DNA from: Chryseobacterium sp. G0186
Lineage (GTDB): Bacteria > Bacteroidota > Bacteroidia > Flavobacteriales > Weeksellaceae
DNA: 64,000 nucleotides
Direction of reading: 5' to 3'
Assembly (NCBI RefSeq): GCF_003815675.1
Contig: NZ_CP033918.1
Location: 1,922,001 to 1,986,000 of the forward strand
Both the position numbers and the translations under genes were made by a program. Shown here in pieces: positions 8,658 through 16,637 of this stretch. The notes below the pieces were generated by a model. The model was not told the origin of the DNA, did not search any database, and saw nothing but the letters and a program-made list of their open reading frames with translations. Within the stretch, counting starts at the first letter, position 1. Each line of letters begins with the position of its first letter.

Positions 8658-8684
8658 GAGGGCGGTTTTTACCGCTCTTTTTTG
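8658..8684 (+). terminator. Terminator after the leader-peptide gene
   Basis: GCGGT (8662-8666) pairs with ACCGC (8671-8675), with flanking GA/TC pairing across a bulge, then TTTTTT. The T-run end overlaps the -33 box of the next promoter. Confidence 0.7.
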
Positions 8685-8710
8685 TGCCTATTAAAAATAA
8701 TGCATCTTTG
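8681..8710 (+). promoter_or_regulatory. Near-consensus promoter of the Crp/Fnr-type regulator
   Basis: TTTG (8681-8684), 18 nt, CATCTTTG (8703-8710; one mismatch to TAnnTTTG). It supports translation starting at 8748 rather than further upstream. Confidence 0.55.
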
Positions 8711-8747
8711 TTTTTTAAACATTCATTTATCCAAATCGTCTTTATTT

Positions 8748-9314
8748 ATGCAAAACCTCCTGAAATACATCCACTCCCTTACTTCATTTTCTGATGAAAG
8801 TTGGGTATTGCTTCAAACGGCTCTTTCAGAAAAAATTTACAAAAAAAAAGAATTGATGTTACAGGAAAGAGAAGTATGCCGTTCTTTATTTTATATTGAT
8901 AAAGGGTTCTGTAAAAGTTACTATGAAATAGATGGGGTGATAAAAAATACAGGATTTTTCTTTGAAAATGAAATTTCCACCAATATCACCAGTTTTGGCA
9001 GCGGACAACCTTCAGAATTCAATATTGTGGCCTGTGAGGAGCTACATGCCATTATTTTTGACAAGGAAAAACTATTTAAGCTGGCAGAGCAATCCCCGGA
9101 AATAGAAACATTAGGACGTCACTGCATACGTCAGTTTGCCTCTAAGCAGGAAGAATTCTCCAATTTATTCAAGCTCTACTCGACACAGGAAAGACTGGAA
9201 TATCTGGAAAAAAAACACCCTGAAATGATGCAACGTGTATCTCTTACTCAACTGGCATCGTTTCTTGGAGTCGCAAGGGAAACATTAAGCAGAATCAGAA
9301 AGCGGAGAATATAG
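8748..9314 (+). CDS. Crp/Fnr-family transcriptional regulator
   Basis: A 188-residue regulator with an N-terminal cyclic-nucleotide-binding-type beta barrel (KKKELMLQEREVCRSLFYID, GKCK-like loop) and a short C-terminal helix-turn-helix (VSLTQLASFLGVARETLSRI). The open frame extends back to 8646, but that segment overlaps a terminator and promoter, so the ATG at 8748 is chosen. Residues that bind cAMP in CRP are not conserved, and Fnr-type Cys are absent, so the ligand is unknown. The short length is typical of Bacteroidota one-component Crp-like regulators. It might control the glycolipid-binding-type gene 60 bp downstream. Confidence 0.85.
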   Translation: MQNLLKYIHSLTSFSDESWVLLQTALSEKIYKKKELMLQEREVCRSLFYIDKGFCKSYYEIDGVIKNTGFFFENEISTNITSFGSGQPSEFNIVACEELHAIIFDKEKLFKLAEQSPEIETLGRHCIRQFASKQEEFSNLFKLYSTQERLEYLEKKHPEMMQRVSLTQLASFLGVARETLSRIRKRRI

Positions 9315-9375
9315 TAGCAGCATTATATTATATTTTACTTCAAACCAAACTATAAAATTTATAAACCTAAGCAAT

Positions 9376-9927
9376 ATGAAAACATTGATCTGGCAAGGCA
9401 TCGCCTTTCAATCCATGGAGTATTTTACCCTTAAGGAGAATGGCAAAGGCTCGATAGTAGCCTCAAAAATTATTGGGTGCTACGAAAGTAAAATATATAC
9501 TCTAGACTATGAATTAATCATCGATCTTAATTGGAATATCCAGGAATTTATTATTGAATCTGAAATTAACACAGTTAAAAGCAAATTGACCGGTCGAAAA
9601 CTACAGGATGAATGGGAGATCAATAATGCAGTTAACCCTGATTTTAAAGCTTTTCCTTTCATTGATATTTCCCTTACCCCTTTCACCAATACTCTACCAA
9701 TCAACAATCTAAAACTGGCTGAAAATGAATCCCAGGAAATTAAGGTAATTTATATTGACGTCTTAAATAATCTTGCAAAACCAGTCACTCAGCAATATAC
9801 AAGAATTGCTCCATACACTTATCATTACGATAATCTGCAATCTGACTTTAAATCGGATATTCTAGTTGATGATGATGGTTTGGTGGTTAATTATCCCGGA
9901 CTATTTGATAAAATTGCTGAAATGTAA
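9376..9927 (+). CDS. Putative glycolipid-binding domain protein (DUF1089-like)
   Basis: A 183-residue protein without signal peptide. It begins MKTLIWQG and carries the pattern of the DUF1089 putative glycolipid-binding family: an early Ser-Met-Glu segment (FQSMEYFTL), GSIVASKIIGCYESKIYTLDY, a central DFKAFPFIDISLTPFTNTLPI, and a C-terminal YTYHYDN...DILVDDDGLVVNYPGLF. The family is known from structure to form a beta-barrel-like pocket with no proven enzyme activity. Family assignment is by recall of the pattern. Follows the Crp-like regulator in the same direction. Confidence 0.7.
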   Translation: MKTLIWQGIAFQSMEYFTLKENGKGSIVASKIIGCYESKIYTLDYELIIDLNWNIQEFIIESEINTVKSKLTGRKLQDEWEINNAVNPDFKAFPFIDISLTPFTNTLPINNLKLAENESQEIKVIYIDVLNNLAKPVTQQYTRIAPYTYHYDNLQSDFKSDILVDDDGLVVNYPGLFDKIAEM

Positions 9928-9973
9928 AACTTCACTTTCTAAACATTAATTTCTTTATCCCTATTCAATTTTT

Positions 9974-9981
9974 TATCTTTG
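9974..9981 (+). promoter_or_regulatory. -7 promoter element of the frameshifted small gene
   Basis: TATCTTTG, a full match to TAnnTTTG, 20 bp before the ATG at 10002. No clear -33 box. Confidence 0.45.
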
Positions 9982-10001
9982 AATAAACATCAACAATCAC
10001 T

Positions 10002-10267
10002 ATGACTATTGCCGAAATAAAAGAAGCTGCCCGTAGTTCCAAGGTCCTGAACAGACAGGAACTGAGTGACAAAATAAGAGAATTAAAAGATAAGGAAGTT
10101 TCTTTTCTGGGTTGTTTGCATTTACTCAACATAATCAACAAATTTCAACTTTAGAAGCTAAAAATATAACATTAGAACTTGATGCATTTACCAATGAGGA
10201 AAAAGCGGAATTCAACGGATATTACAATTTAATGATGGCAGAGTTTAAAGAGGAAGAAGAAAACTAA
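10002..10267 (+). pseudogene. Small hypothetical gene broken by a frameshift
   Basis: An ATG at 10002 opens a frame that reads MTIAEIKEAARSSKVLNRQE and, as read, ends at 10154. A second frame then continues with coding-like sequence (ISTLEAKNITLELDAFTNEE, ending FKEEEEN and stop 10265-10267). Restoring one G in the GGG run at 10109-10111 joins them into one protein of about 88 residues (FLG then LFAFTQHNQQ across the junction). A consensus -7 element precedes it and the DUF1963 gene starts 14 bp later, so it looks like the first gene of an operon. It is either a real one-base deletion or a homopolymer sequencing error. No family recognised. Confidence 0.65.
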
Positions 10268-10281
10268 AAACTGATAATAAA

Positions 10282-11004
10282 ATGGACAACAGAATTCAGG
10301 AAATTAAAGACATCATAGAAAAACCTGCAACAGAATTTATTACCGGAGGTTTCAGACCTCTGAATGTTTTAGAAGAATCATGGATTGGGCGTGTGTTTGC
10401 CTACACTAAAGATGAAGAAATTCCTTTGGATAAAAATGGAGACCCGATGATGCCGCTTATCCAGTTCTATCTTCCTAACCTGCCTTTTGTACCGGAACTC
10501 ATTAAGAGTAAAAAACTGATTACAGTATTTATCTCGCAAGACTTTCCAGACACTTTTGAAACAATGGGTGACAACTGGGTAATCCGGGAATATGATAGTC
10601 TGGAGAATATTGTCATTAAAGATTTAACAAGTCCTGTTTCCTATCTAAAGCCGTTTCCAATGAAATCTCAGCTTTATCCTAAAGATGCGCCTTTGTGGGA
10701 TGGTGGCGGAATTGAAGATATAGATTACAACTTAATCACTGAAATTGTAAAACTTGAAAGAGAAGGACATTTCAACAGCTATTTTGACATCATTAAGCAC
10801 TGTTACAGCACTAAATTGGGTGGTTATCCATCATTCTGTCAGCCTGGTATTGGATTTAAGGATAGTTTCGGAGAAGGTTTTGAATTTGTTTTTCAGGTTT
10901 CTTCGGATGGTAAAGCTCAGTTGAATGTAATTGATAGCGGAAGCCTTATGTTTGCCAAGAATAAAGAGACCGGTGAGTGGAGTTTGTACTATGATTTTTA
11001 TTGA
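10282..11004 (+). CDS. DUF1963 (YwqG-like) protein
   Basis: A 240-residue cytoplasmic protein. Family marks are PLIQFYLPNLPFVPELIKSK in the N-terminal half, KLGGYPSFCQPGI in the middle (the family's conserved GGYP..xQ segment) and a C-terminal DSGSLMFAKNKETGEWSLYY. DUF1963 proteins have no settled biochemical role; some occur in toxin-immunity or accessory loci. Starts 14 bp after the frameshifted small gene and ends at a strong terminator. Confidence 0.75.
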   Translation: MDNRIQEIKDIIEKPATEFITGGFRPLNVLEESWIGRVFAYTKDEEIPLDKNGDPMMPLIQFYLPNLPFVPELIKSKKLITVFISQDFPDTFETMGDNWVIREYDSLENIVIKDLTSPVSYLKPFPMKSQLYPKDAPLWDGGGIEDIDYNLITEIVKLEREGHFNSYFDIIKHCYSTKLGGYPSFCQPGIGFKDSFGEGFEFVFQVSSDGKAQLNVIDSGSLMFAKNKETGEWSLYYDFY

Positions 11005-11066
11005 TAACCGGGAAGATTAAGGCAAGAAGTTTTTATAAAAGCTCAATACTAAAAATAAAAAAACAA

Positions 11067-11097
11067 AATAACCCGCCCCCTTTGGGCGCGGGTTATT
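11067..11097. terminator. Bidirectional terminator between converging genes
   Basis: 10-bp stem AATAACCCGC (11067-11076) with GCGGGTTATT (11088-11097), GC-rich interior. It lies between the DUF1963 gene and the mdh stop and can serve both strands. Confidence 0.75.
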
Positions 11098-11116
11098 CTA
11101 TATAAAATTCAGTATA

Positions 11117-12043
11117 TTAGAATTTAAGATCTCCATTCACTTCTCTTACTGCATTAGCAGCTTCAGCGAATTTCAATTGCTCTTCAGCAGTTAATGTTAC
11201 GTTTACGATTGATTCTACTCCGTTGGCTCCGATGATAGCAGGAACACCTAGGCAGATATCGTTTTGACCGTACTCACCCTCAAGCATTAAAGAACAAGGG
11301 ATCATTTTCTTTTGGTCACATGCAATAGCCTGAACCATTACAGAAACCGCAGCACCTGGAGCATACCAAGCAGAAGTTCCTAATAATTTAGTAAGGGTAG
11401 CACCTCCTACTTTAGTTTCTTCAATTACATATTTTTGTTTTTCTTCGTCTAAGAATTCAGTTACAGGAACACCATTTCTTGTCGCTTTGCTCAATAATGG
11501 AAGCATTCCCGTATCACTGTGAGCAGCGATTACCATACCGTCAACATCAGAAATTGGAGCTTCCAATGCTTCAGCCAATCTGTACTTGAATCTTGCAGAG
11601 TCTAATGCACCACCCATTCCGATGATTTTGTGCTTAGGAAGACCTGAAGTTTTGTGTACCAAATAAGCCATAGTATCCATTGGGTTAGAAACCACAATGA
11701 TGATTACTTCCGGAGAATGTTTTACTAAGTTTTCAGTAACTTCTTTTACGATACCAGCGTTGATACCGATCAATTCTTCTCTTGTCATTCCAGGTTTTCT
11801 TGGAATACCTGAAGTGATTACTGCTACATGAGAACCTGCAGTTTTACTGTAATCTCCTGTTGTTCCGGTAATTTTTGTATCAAATCCGTTTAGAGATGCT
11901 GTTTGCATCAAATCCATTGCTTTACCTTCAGCAAATCCTTCTTTAATGTCTACCAAAACTACTTCCGAACAGAAGTTCTTCATTGCGATGTATTCTGCAC
12001 AGCTTGCTCCTACAGCGCCTGCACCTACTACAGTTACTTTCAT
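11117..12043 (-). CDS. mdh: Malate dehydrogenase (LDH-like, type 3)
   Basis: NAD-dependent oxidation of malate to oxaloacetate in the TCA cycle. The 308-residue protein has the Rossmann start MKVTVVGAGAVGASCAEYIA, Asp for NAD (VVLVDIKEG), the substrate-loop arginines in GIPRKPGMTREEL, VVSNPMD with the substrate-binding region, and the catalytic His in AAHSDTGMLPL. Length is typical. The Arg rather than Gln in the mobile loop supports malate over lactate. It has its own promoter and terminator and is not in an operon with the phytochrome genes. Confidence 0.95.
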   Translation of the reverse strand: MKVTVVGAGAVGASCAEYIAMKNFCSEVVLVDIKEGFAEGKAMDLMQTASLNGFDTKITGTTGDYSKTAGSHVAVITSGIPRKPGMTREELIGINAGIVKEVTENLVKHSPEVIIIVVSNPMDTMAYLVHKTSGLPKHKIIGMGGALDSARFKYRLAEALEAPISDVDGMVIAAHSDTGMLPLLSKATRNGVPVTEFLDEEKQKYVIEETKVGGATLTKLLGTSAWYAPGAAVSVMVQAIACDQKKMIPCSLMLEGEYGQNDICLGVPAIIGANGVESIVNVTLTAEEQLKFAEAANAVREVNGDLKF

Positions 12044-12098
12044 ATTGTTACTTTTTAAATTATTTATTTTTTTAGTTAAGTTGAAAATTGAAACTCCC

Positions 12099-12130
12099 CA
12101 AATTTAATAAATCCTGAAAAAATGCGCAAT
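12099..12130 (-). promoter_or_regulatory. Promoter of mdh
   Basis: Minus strand: ATTG (12130-12127), 20 nt, TAAATTTG (12106-12099). One mismatch in the -33 box. Expected transcript start about 50 nt before the mdh ATG. The -33 region overlaps the upstream hairpin. Confidence 0.6.
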
Positions 12131-12139
12131 TTTTCAGGA
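12112..12139 (-). terminator. Hairpin after the heme oxygenase gene
   Basis: TCCTGAAAAA (12112-12121) pairs with TTTTTCAGGA (12130-12139), loop 8 nt, 22 bp past the bphO stop. The tail is AT-rich (ATTTATT) rather than a clean T-run. Confidence 0.55.
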
Positions 12140-12161
12140 ATTTAATTAGAATTAAAAGAAA

Positions 12162-12713
12162 TTAGTTGACGTTCAGTAAAAACGTGTATAGTTTTTTGGC
12201 TCCGGAAAGCACCTCATTATAGTTTTCCTCTGCCACTTCAGTGTCCAAAACCTCCTTGAAGTTCTTCCACATTGGTCCCGTATTCTCCTGATAACATCCA
12301 AAGAAATTAAAAGTCACCTCATCAAATCCCTCCGTTTTGGAAAGTTGCTTGGCAATAACGTTTCCACCCAATGTAGAACCCTCGATAACATACATCGCTC
12401 CTAAAGCTTCGTGCTCATTTTCAAATTCAAGGGGGTGAGATACGGCCTGATTTTCCAGAGAAAGGCTTTTAAGATCCTTTTCAATAAGGGAGAGCTTCTT
12501 TCTGTTATCAAGTTGAAGTTTTTCTGCATACTTACCAGAAAGACTGTTGAATATTTTATCTTCACTGTGAAGAAGCATCAGATAATTGGTATGGATGATC
12601 TTTTTATAATCTTCTAAAGTGAAGGTTTTATTAAAAATTTTTTCAGAATTAAAAAGTTTCTCAGCTGCATCGTGATATTCTGCGGTGTTTTGTTTAAGAT
12701 ATTCTGATACCAT
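12162..12713 (-). CDS. bphO: Heme oxygenase, biliverdin-producing (phytochrome partner)
   Basis: Cleaves heme to biliverdin, iron and CO; biliverdin is the chromophore of the phytochrome encoded just upstream. The 183-residue protein shows the proximal heme His region (NTAEYHDAAEKLF) and the distal-helix signature AMYVIEGSTLGGNVIAKQL. It starts 20 bp after the bphP stop, and the bphP-bphO pairing is a well-known arrangement, so function is well supported. Iron acquisition from heme is another possible use, but there is no heme-uptake gene nearby. Confidence 0.92.
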   Translation of the reverse strand: MVSEYLKQNTAEYHDAAEKLFNSEKIFNKTFTLEDYKKIIHTNYLMLLHSEDKIFNSLSGKYAEKLQLDNRKKLSLIEKDLKSLSLENQAVSHPLEFENEHEALGAMYVIEGSTLGGNVIAKQLSKTEGFDEVTFNFFGCYQENTGPMWKNFKEVLDTEVAEENYNEVLSGAKKLYTFLLNVN

Positions 12714-12733
12714 AATAACGTTTTAAAAGTTTC

Positions 12734-14932
12734 TCAAATGTAAGGCTTTTTGAACGTTAAAATGAAAGAAGTTCCCTCTTTATTACTCTCATAATCTACA
12801 TTTCCTCCAATCCTTTTCATGATGCGGTGTACAATAGACAAGCCTATCCCGTTCCCTTTGAATTTCTTCGCATTGTCCATTCTGTTGAAGATCTTGAACA
12901 TTTTATGCTTCTCTTCCTCAGGAATACCAATTCCGTTATCTGAAATCCTGTAAATAATGGTTTGCCCATCTTCCGTTCCTTCAATTTCCACAATCGGAAG
13001 CTCCTTATGAGAAGAATATTTGACTGCATTATTGATAATATTTAAAAATACCTGATGAAGCAACGTTTTATCTGCCATTACATCAGGACATTCCCTAATG
13101 ACAACCTTACTTTTCGGGCTTCCGTAGGTAAGCTTGGCATTTTCGGAAATCTTTTGGATCGTATGGGATGTAGTAAGACTTTCAAGCTGAATATCACTAT
13201 GCTTGGCACGGCTGAGCTGTAGCACATCTTTCATCATTTCAGCCATATTGTCGATTTCCTCAATGATGGTATTGATCTTCGTTTTACTCTTTTCAGAATC
13301 ATCAGTAAGTTGCCCCAAAAGCATCTGAGCATTCAGCTTCATTACCGTTAAAGGAGTTCCTAGGTCATGCGAGATGGTGTAAGAAAAACTATCCAGTTCC
13401 TCATTCACCTTTTTAAGCTCATCATTAAGCCTTTTGATTGCATTATAGTTTTTATGGGAAGTTTCCAGAATTAAATCTCTTACCGCCTGCACTGCACTCA
13501 CATTTCTGGAATTCCATCTTCTGGAGTATCCTTTAATATTTTCTGTAAAAATATGGAATGAAGTTCTGGGTGAGACCATATGCTTATCTTCCCCATTCTG
13601 AGAAAACACTCCTATTTTTTTCTCCGGATTACCAGCCCAATTGATATGCTCATCAAATTCTTTACGGAACCAGATCAGCATTTCATTTTTGTCTCTTTCA
13701 ATAAAATAAATGATAATTCCTGCTGCATTTTCGGACAGGCTCAGCTCTTCTCCATGATTTTTCAGGAAGCTACGGTTCACATAAATACGGTCTGTGGTGC
13801 TCTCCAATGCCCAGTTTACAATATCATTGATGGTAGCCAATGAAGGAGTGACTCCATCAGTAATGATATTTTCATCTGAAACAATCGCCAGACCGTCTGC
13901 ATCCGGTAAATTTTTGATCTCATTCTTACTTTCAATCAGAGAATCAAATAAATTATGGTGTTTTAAAAACTTCGTTTTCAACTGAGATACTTTTTCATTC
14001 AGCTCCAAACAGTAGTTTAATTCGTTTTTGGATTTAAAGGAGGAATAAGCATTCGCTGCCAAGGCTGTAAAAATACCGGCCTGTACCCTATCTTCAAGGT
14101 CTACATGTTTAGGCTCAACATTCTGGCAAGTCACCAATCCCCAAAGATGATTATCAATAATTATGGAAACACTGAAGCTGGAAGAAACCCCGGAGTTCTT
14201 AAGATATTGCTGATGAACAGGAGACATTCCCCGTGATCCTGAAAAGCTGAGATCAATCTTTTCGTTGTTCTTACTTACAATAGGAACCATCTCAGTATGC
14301 ACATTACTGAAAATTCTTTTTCTTTTTTTTAGATAAAGCTCCCTGGCCTGTCTTGGGATATCCGATTCTGGGTAATGAAGTCCAAGGAAGCTTTCCATTT
14401 CCTCATCTTTCTTTTCGGCAATCACTTTTCCCGAGCCATCCATCATAAATTTATAAACCATCATCCGGTCATAATTCACCACTTTGGAAAGGGTTTCCAA
14501 CAGGTGGTTCCAAAGTTCTTTTTCGTTGTCTATGACGTAAAAGTTGTCATATTTATTGGAAATACGTTTATCAGGATTGATTAAAACTTCTTCAAATTCG
14601 AGAAAGATGTAACTTCCGCTTCTGAAAACCGAAAAATGATATTCTTTCTGATCAATAAAGATCTTATCAAAATACGTTTCATTTTCTCTTCTTGTGAATC
14701 TGTTCAGTGAGGTATAAATATCTGAATCAACTATATGCTGAAAGCTTTCCGGAAAATCAGAAAGCCTCCTGCCGAACAACGCATCAAGGTTTCCGATCTT
14801 AAATATATCCACAATATTCCTGCTGAAAAAAGTAATGGAATGGGACTCCGCATCAATGCCAATCAAATAGCCAAAACTTTGTATAGAGCCTGGAATATGG
14901 ATAGGTTCTTCATGGCATTCTACAAAATTCAT
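12734..14932 (-). CDS. bphP: Bacteriophytochrome histidine kinase
   Basis: Red/far-red photoreceptor kinase of 732 residues. I start at the ATG at 14932; the frame also opens at a TTG at 14956, but that codon lies inside the -7 element. Domain order: N-terminal biliverdin-attachment Cys6 (VECHEEPIHIPGS), PAS (about 5-110), GAF (about 130-300, with PESDIPRQARELY and a chromophore-pocket GMSPVHQQYL), PHY (about 310-500), a HisKA domain with phospho-acceptor His522 in ISHDLGTPL, and HATPase (NNAVKY, DNGIGIPEEEK, GNGIGLSIVHRI). No response regulator gene lies beside it, so its partner is elsewhere. Forms an operon with bphO. Confidence 0.95.
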   Translation of the reverse strand: MNFVECHEEPIHIPGSIQSFGYLIGIDAESHSITFFSRNIVDIFKIGNLDALFGRRLSDFPESFQHIVDSDIYTSLNRFTRRENETYFDKIFIDQKEYHFSVFRSGSYIFLEFEEVLINPDKRISNKYDNFYVIDNEKELWNHLLETLSKVVNYDRMMVYKFMMDGSGKVIAEKKDEEMESFLGLHYPESDIPRQARELYLKKRKRIFSNVHTEMVPIVSKNNEKIDLSFSGSRGMSPVHQQYLKNSGVSSSFSVSIIIDNHLWGLVTCQNVEPKHVDLEDRVQAGIFTALAANAYSSFKSKNELNYCLELNEKVSQLKTKFLKHHNLFDSLIESKNEIKNLPDADGLAIVSDENIITDGVTPSLATINDIVNWALESTTDRIYVNRSFLKNHGEELSLSENAAGIIIYFIERDKNEMLIWFRKEFDEHINWAGNPEKKIGVFSQNGEDKHMVSPRTSFHIFTENIKGYSRRWNSRNVSAVQAVRDLILETSHKNYNAIKRLNDELKKVNEELDSFSYTISHDLGTPLTVMKLNAQMLLGQLTDDSEKSKTKINTIIEEIDNMAEMMKDVLQLSRAKHSDIQLESLTTSHTIQKISENAKLTYGSPKSKVVIRECPDVMADKTLLHQVFLNIINNAVKYSSHKELPIVEIEGTEDGQTIIYRISDNGIGIPEEEKHKMFKIFNRMDNAKKFKGNGIGLSIVHRIMKRIGGNVDYESNKEGTSFILTFKKPYI

Positions 14933-14953
14933 ATAATTATTCAGTATATCAAT

Positions 14954-14961
14954 CAAATATA
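14954..14961 (-). promoter_or_regulatory. -7 promoter element of bphP-bphO
   Basis: TATATTTG on the minus strand, full TAnnTTTG match, about 21 bp before the chosen ATG. No clear TTTG at the expected spacing, which may mean activator dependence. Confidence 0.5.
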
Positions 14962-15300
14962 GGGCTTTTTTTAACTATTTCTTCTTTTGTGGTATGAAAA
15001 AAAATAATACTTCTCCAGCCCGGAGCATTGCTTTTCACAGAAAAAATAAAATTAAAACATTCTTTATTTTACACCTGCTTTAATAAGATATCTCTAAAAG
15101 ATACGAAAAAAAATACAATATTTATGTTTTTAACTTATTAACCCTGATTCATAACATGAATTAAGAATTATTAACCAATACAATTATGTTATTTAAACAA
15201 TTTTAGCTAAATTTATATCACCAAATAATGAATATGAATAAAACTCATTGAATTATTCACAATAATATCAATATAAATTTTTAATTCAAATAATACTATT
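14962..15300. other. AT-rich divergent intergenic region
   Basis: About 340 bp between bphP and the amide hydrolase gene, which are divergently transcribed. It is very AT-rich after 15050. Apart from the bphP -7 element I see no consensus promoter, hairpin or small gene in it. Confidence 0.5.
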
Positions 15301-16350
15301 ATGAAAAAGTTCCCATTAATTTTATTTTCTTTGGTCCTCTCTATAGGATTATGGAATCCATCAGAAGCATGTACACGAGTAGTGTATAAAGGTCCACAAA
15401 ATACTATTCTTACAGCCCGTTCTATGGACTGGCGTGACGAGATCCCAGCCAACTTATGGGTTTTCCCAAAAGGAATAGACCGCACCGGACAAACCGGACC
15501 TAAATCTATAAAATGGACATCCAAATATGGCAGTCTCATCAGTTCTACCTGGGACATTGCTTCCGCAGACGGGATGAATGAAAAAGGATTAGTGGCCAAT
15601 ATGCTGTGGCTTGGAGAATCTCAATATCCAAAATTTGATGCCAAAGGGGGTAAAAAGGGACTTGCTATTTCTCTGTGGGCTCAATATTATCTTGATAATT
15701 TTTCAACGGTAAAAGAAGCGGTAGATTTTTCAAGAAAGGAACCATTCGTTGTTGTAAGTGATAATATCCCGGGGACAGAAAGATTTACAACAGTTCATCT
15801 TTCTATTTCTGATGCTTCAGGAGACAACGCGGTTTTCGAATACATCAACGGAAAATTGGTGATTCATCATGACCCCTCTTATACGGTAATGACCAACTCT
15901 CCTATTTTTGACGAGCAGCTTGCCTTAAATAATTATTGGAAAGGTATTCCGGGAACGGTAATGCTTCCGGGAACCAACCGAGCTGCAGACCGATTTGTAA
16001 GAGCTTCTTACTACATTAATGCAATACCAAAAACAGCAGATACCCGTACCGCTGTAGCCAGTGTTTTCAGTGTGATCAGAAACTGTTCTGTACCTTACGG
16101 AATTTCTTCCCCAACAGAACCTAATATTTCTTCTACAAGATGGCGTTCCGTATCTGATCAGAAAAATCTGGTCTATTACTTTGAAACCGTTTTTACACCA
16201 AGTACTTTCTGGGTAGACCTCAAGGACTTTGATCTAAGTGCCAAAGGAAAGGTGATGAAACTGGATCTTAGCAACTACCAAACGTACCACGGTAAGTCTA
16301 ATACTGACTTCAAGGAAACCCCTTCATTCAAGTTCCTAGGCTTGGAATAA
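15301..16350 (+). CDS. Secreted linear amide C-N hydrolase (choloylglycine hydrolase/penicillin V acylase family)
   Basis: An exported Ntn-hydrolase of 349 residues. The signal peptide (about 1-23, ending SEA) is followed directly by Cys24 in ACTRVVYKG, which is the N-terminal nucleophile once processed. Other family marks: TARSMDWRDE, the SKYGS and TADGMNEKGLVANMLWL segments, and Asn/Arg near NRAADRFVRASYY. Members cleave bile salt, penicillin V or N-acyl homoserine lactone amides; the periplasmic/secreted Gram-negative branch is often linked to penicillin V or acyl-homoserine lactone hydrolysis. The actual substrate is not determinable. It precedes the porin operon by 287 bp. Confidence 0.88.
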   Translation: MKKFPLILFSLVLSIGLWNPSEACTRVVYKGPQNTILTARSMDWRDEIPANLWVFPKGIDRTGQTGPKSIKWTSKYGSLISSTWDIASADGMNEKGLVANMLWLGESQYPKFDAKGGKKGLAISLWAQYYLDNFSTVKEAVDFSRKEPFVVVSDNIPGTERFTTVHLSISDASGDNAVFEYINGKLVIHHDPSYTVMTNSPIFDEQLALNNYWKGIPGTVMLPGTNRAADRFVRASYYINAIPKTADTRTAVASVFSVIRNCSVPYGISSPTEPNISSTRWRSVSDQKNLVYYFETVFTPSTFWVDLKDFDLSAKGKVMKLDLSNYQTYHGKSNTDFKETPSFKFLGLE

Positions 16351-16382
16351 ATCATATAAGCAAAAAATAAAGATATACTTCT

Positions 16383-16423
16383 TTGAGTGTTCTTACTTCC
16401 AGACCATGGATAAGAACACTCAA
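16383..16423 (+). terminator. Long hairpin downstream of the amide hydrolase
   Basis: 13-bp perfect inverted repeat (16383-16395 with 16411-16423), 15-nt loop, 33 bp after the stop. No T-run follows, so it may be an mRNA stabiliser or attenuator rather than a terminator. Confidence 0.45.
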
Positions 16424-16432
16424 GGTAAAAAT

Positions 16433-16448
16433 GTGAATCTAGATTCAC
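16433..16448. promoter_or_regulatory. Perfect 16-bp palindrome, operator candidate
   Basis: GTGAATCTAGATTCAC reads the same on both strands. It lies 190 bp before the porin start, 10 bp after the hairpin. Perfect palindromes of this length are typical of dimeric regulator sites; the binding protein is unknown. Confidence 0.45.
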
Positions 16449-16637
16449 CAAGATAGGTATGTGATTATTTCTTTTTTCTGACGATGTACAGATAAAAGCG
16501 ATAACAGAAAGGTCTTACACAATAAAAGTATTTATCATCTCATGAGCGCTTTCAGTGCATCACCTTTACTTTTCAAGTACCGGGATAAAGCTTTTATGTT
16601 GAGATTAATTTAAAAAAACAAAAAACAAACAAAAGAT

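Noticed and set aside
8646..8747. Upstream extension of the Crp/Fnr-like gene
   Set aside because: Overlaps a terminator and a near-consensus promoter; the ATG at 8748 gives the normal family length.
15213..15599. Minus-strand 128-codon frame over the amide hydrolase start
   Set aside because: Antisense to a clear signal peptide and nucleophile region; no support.
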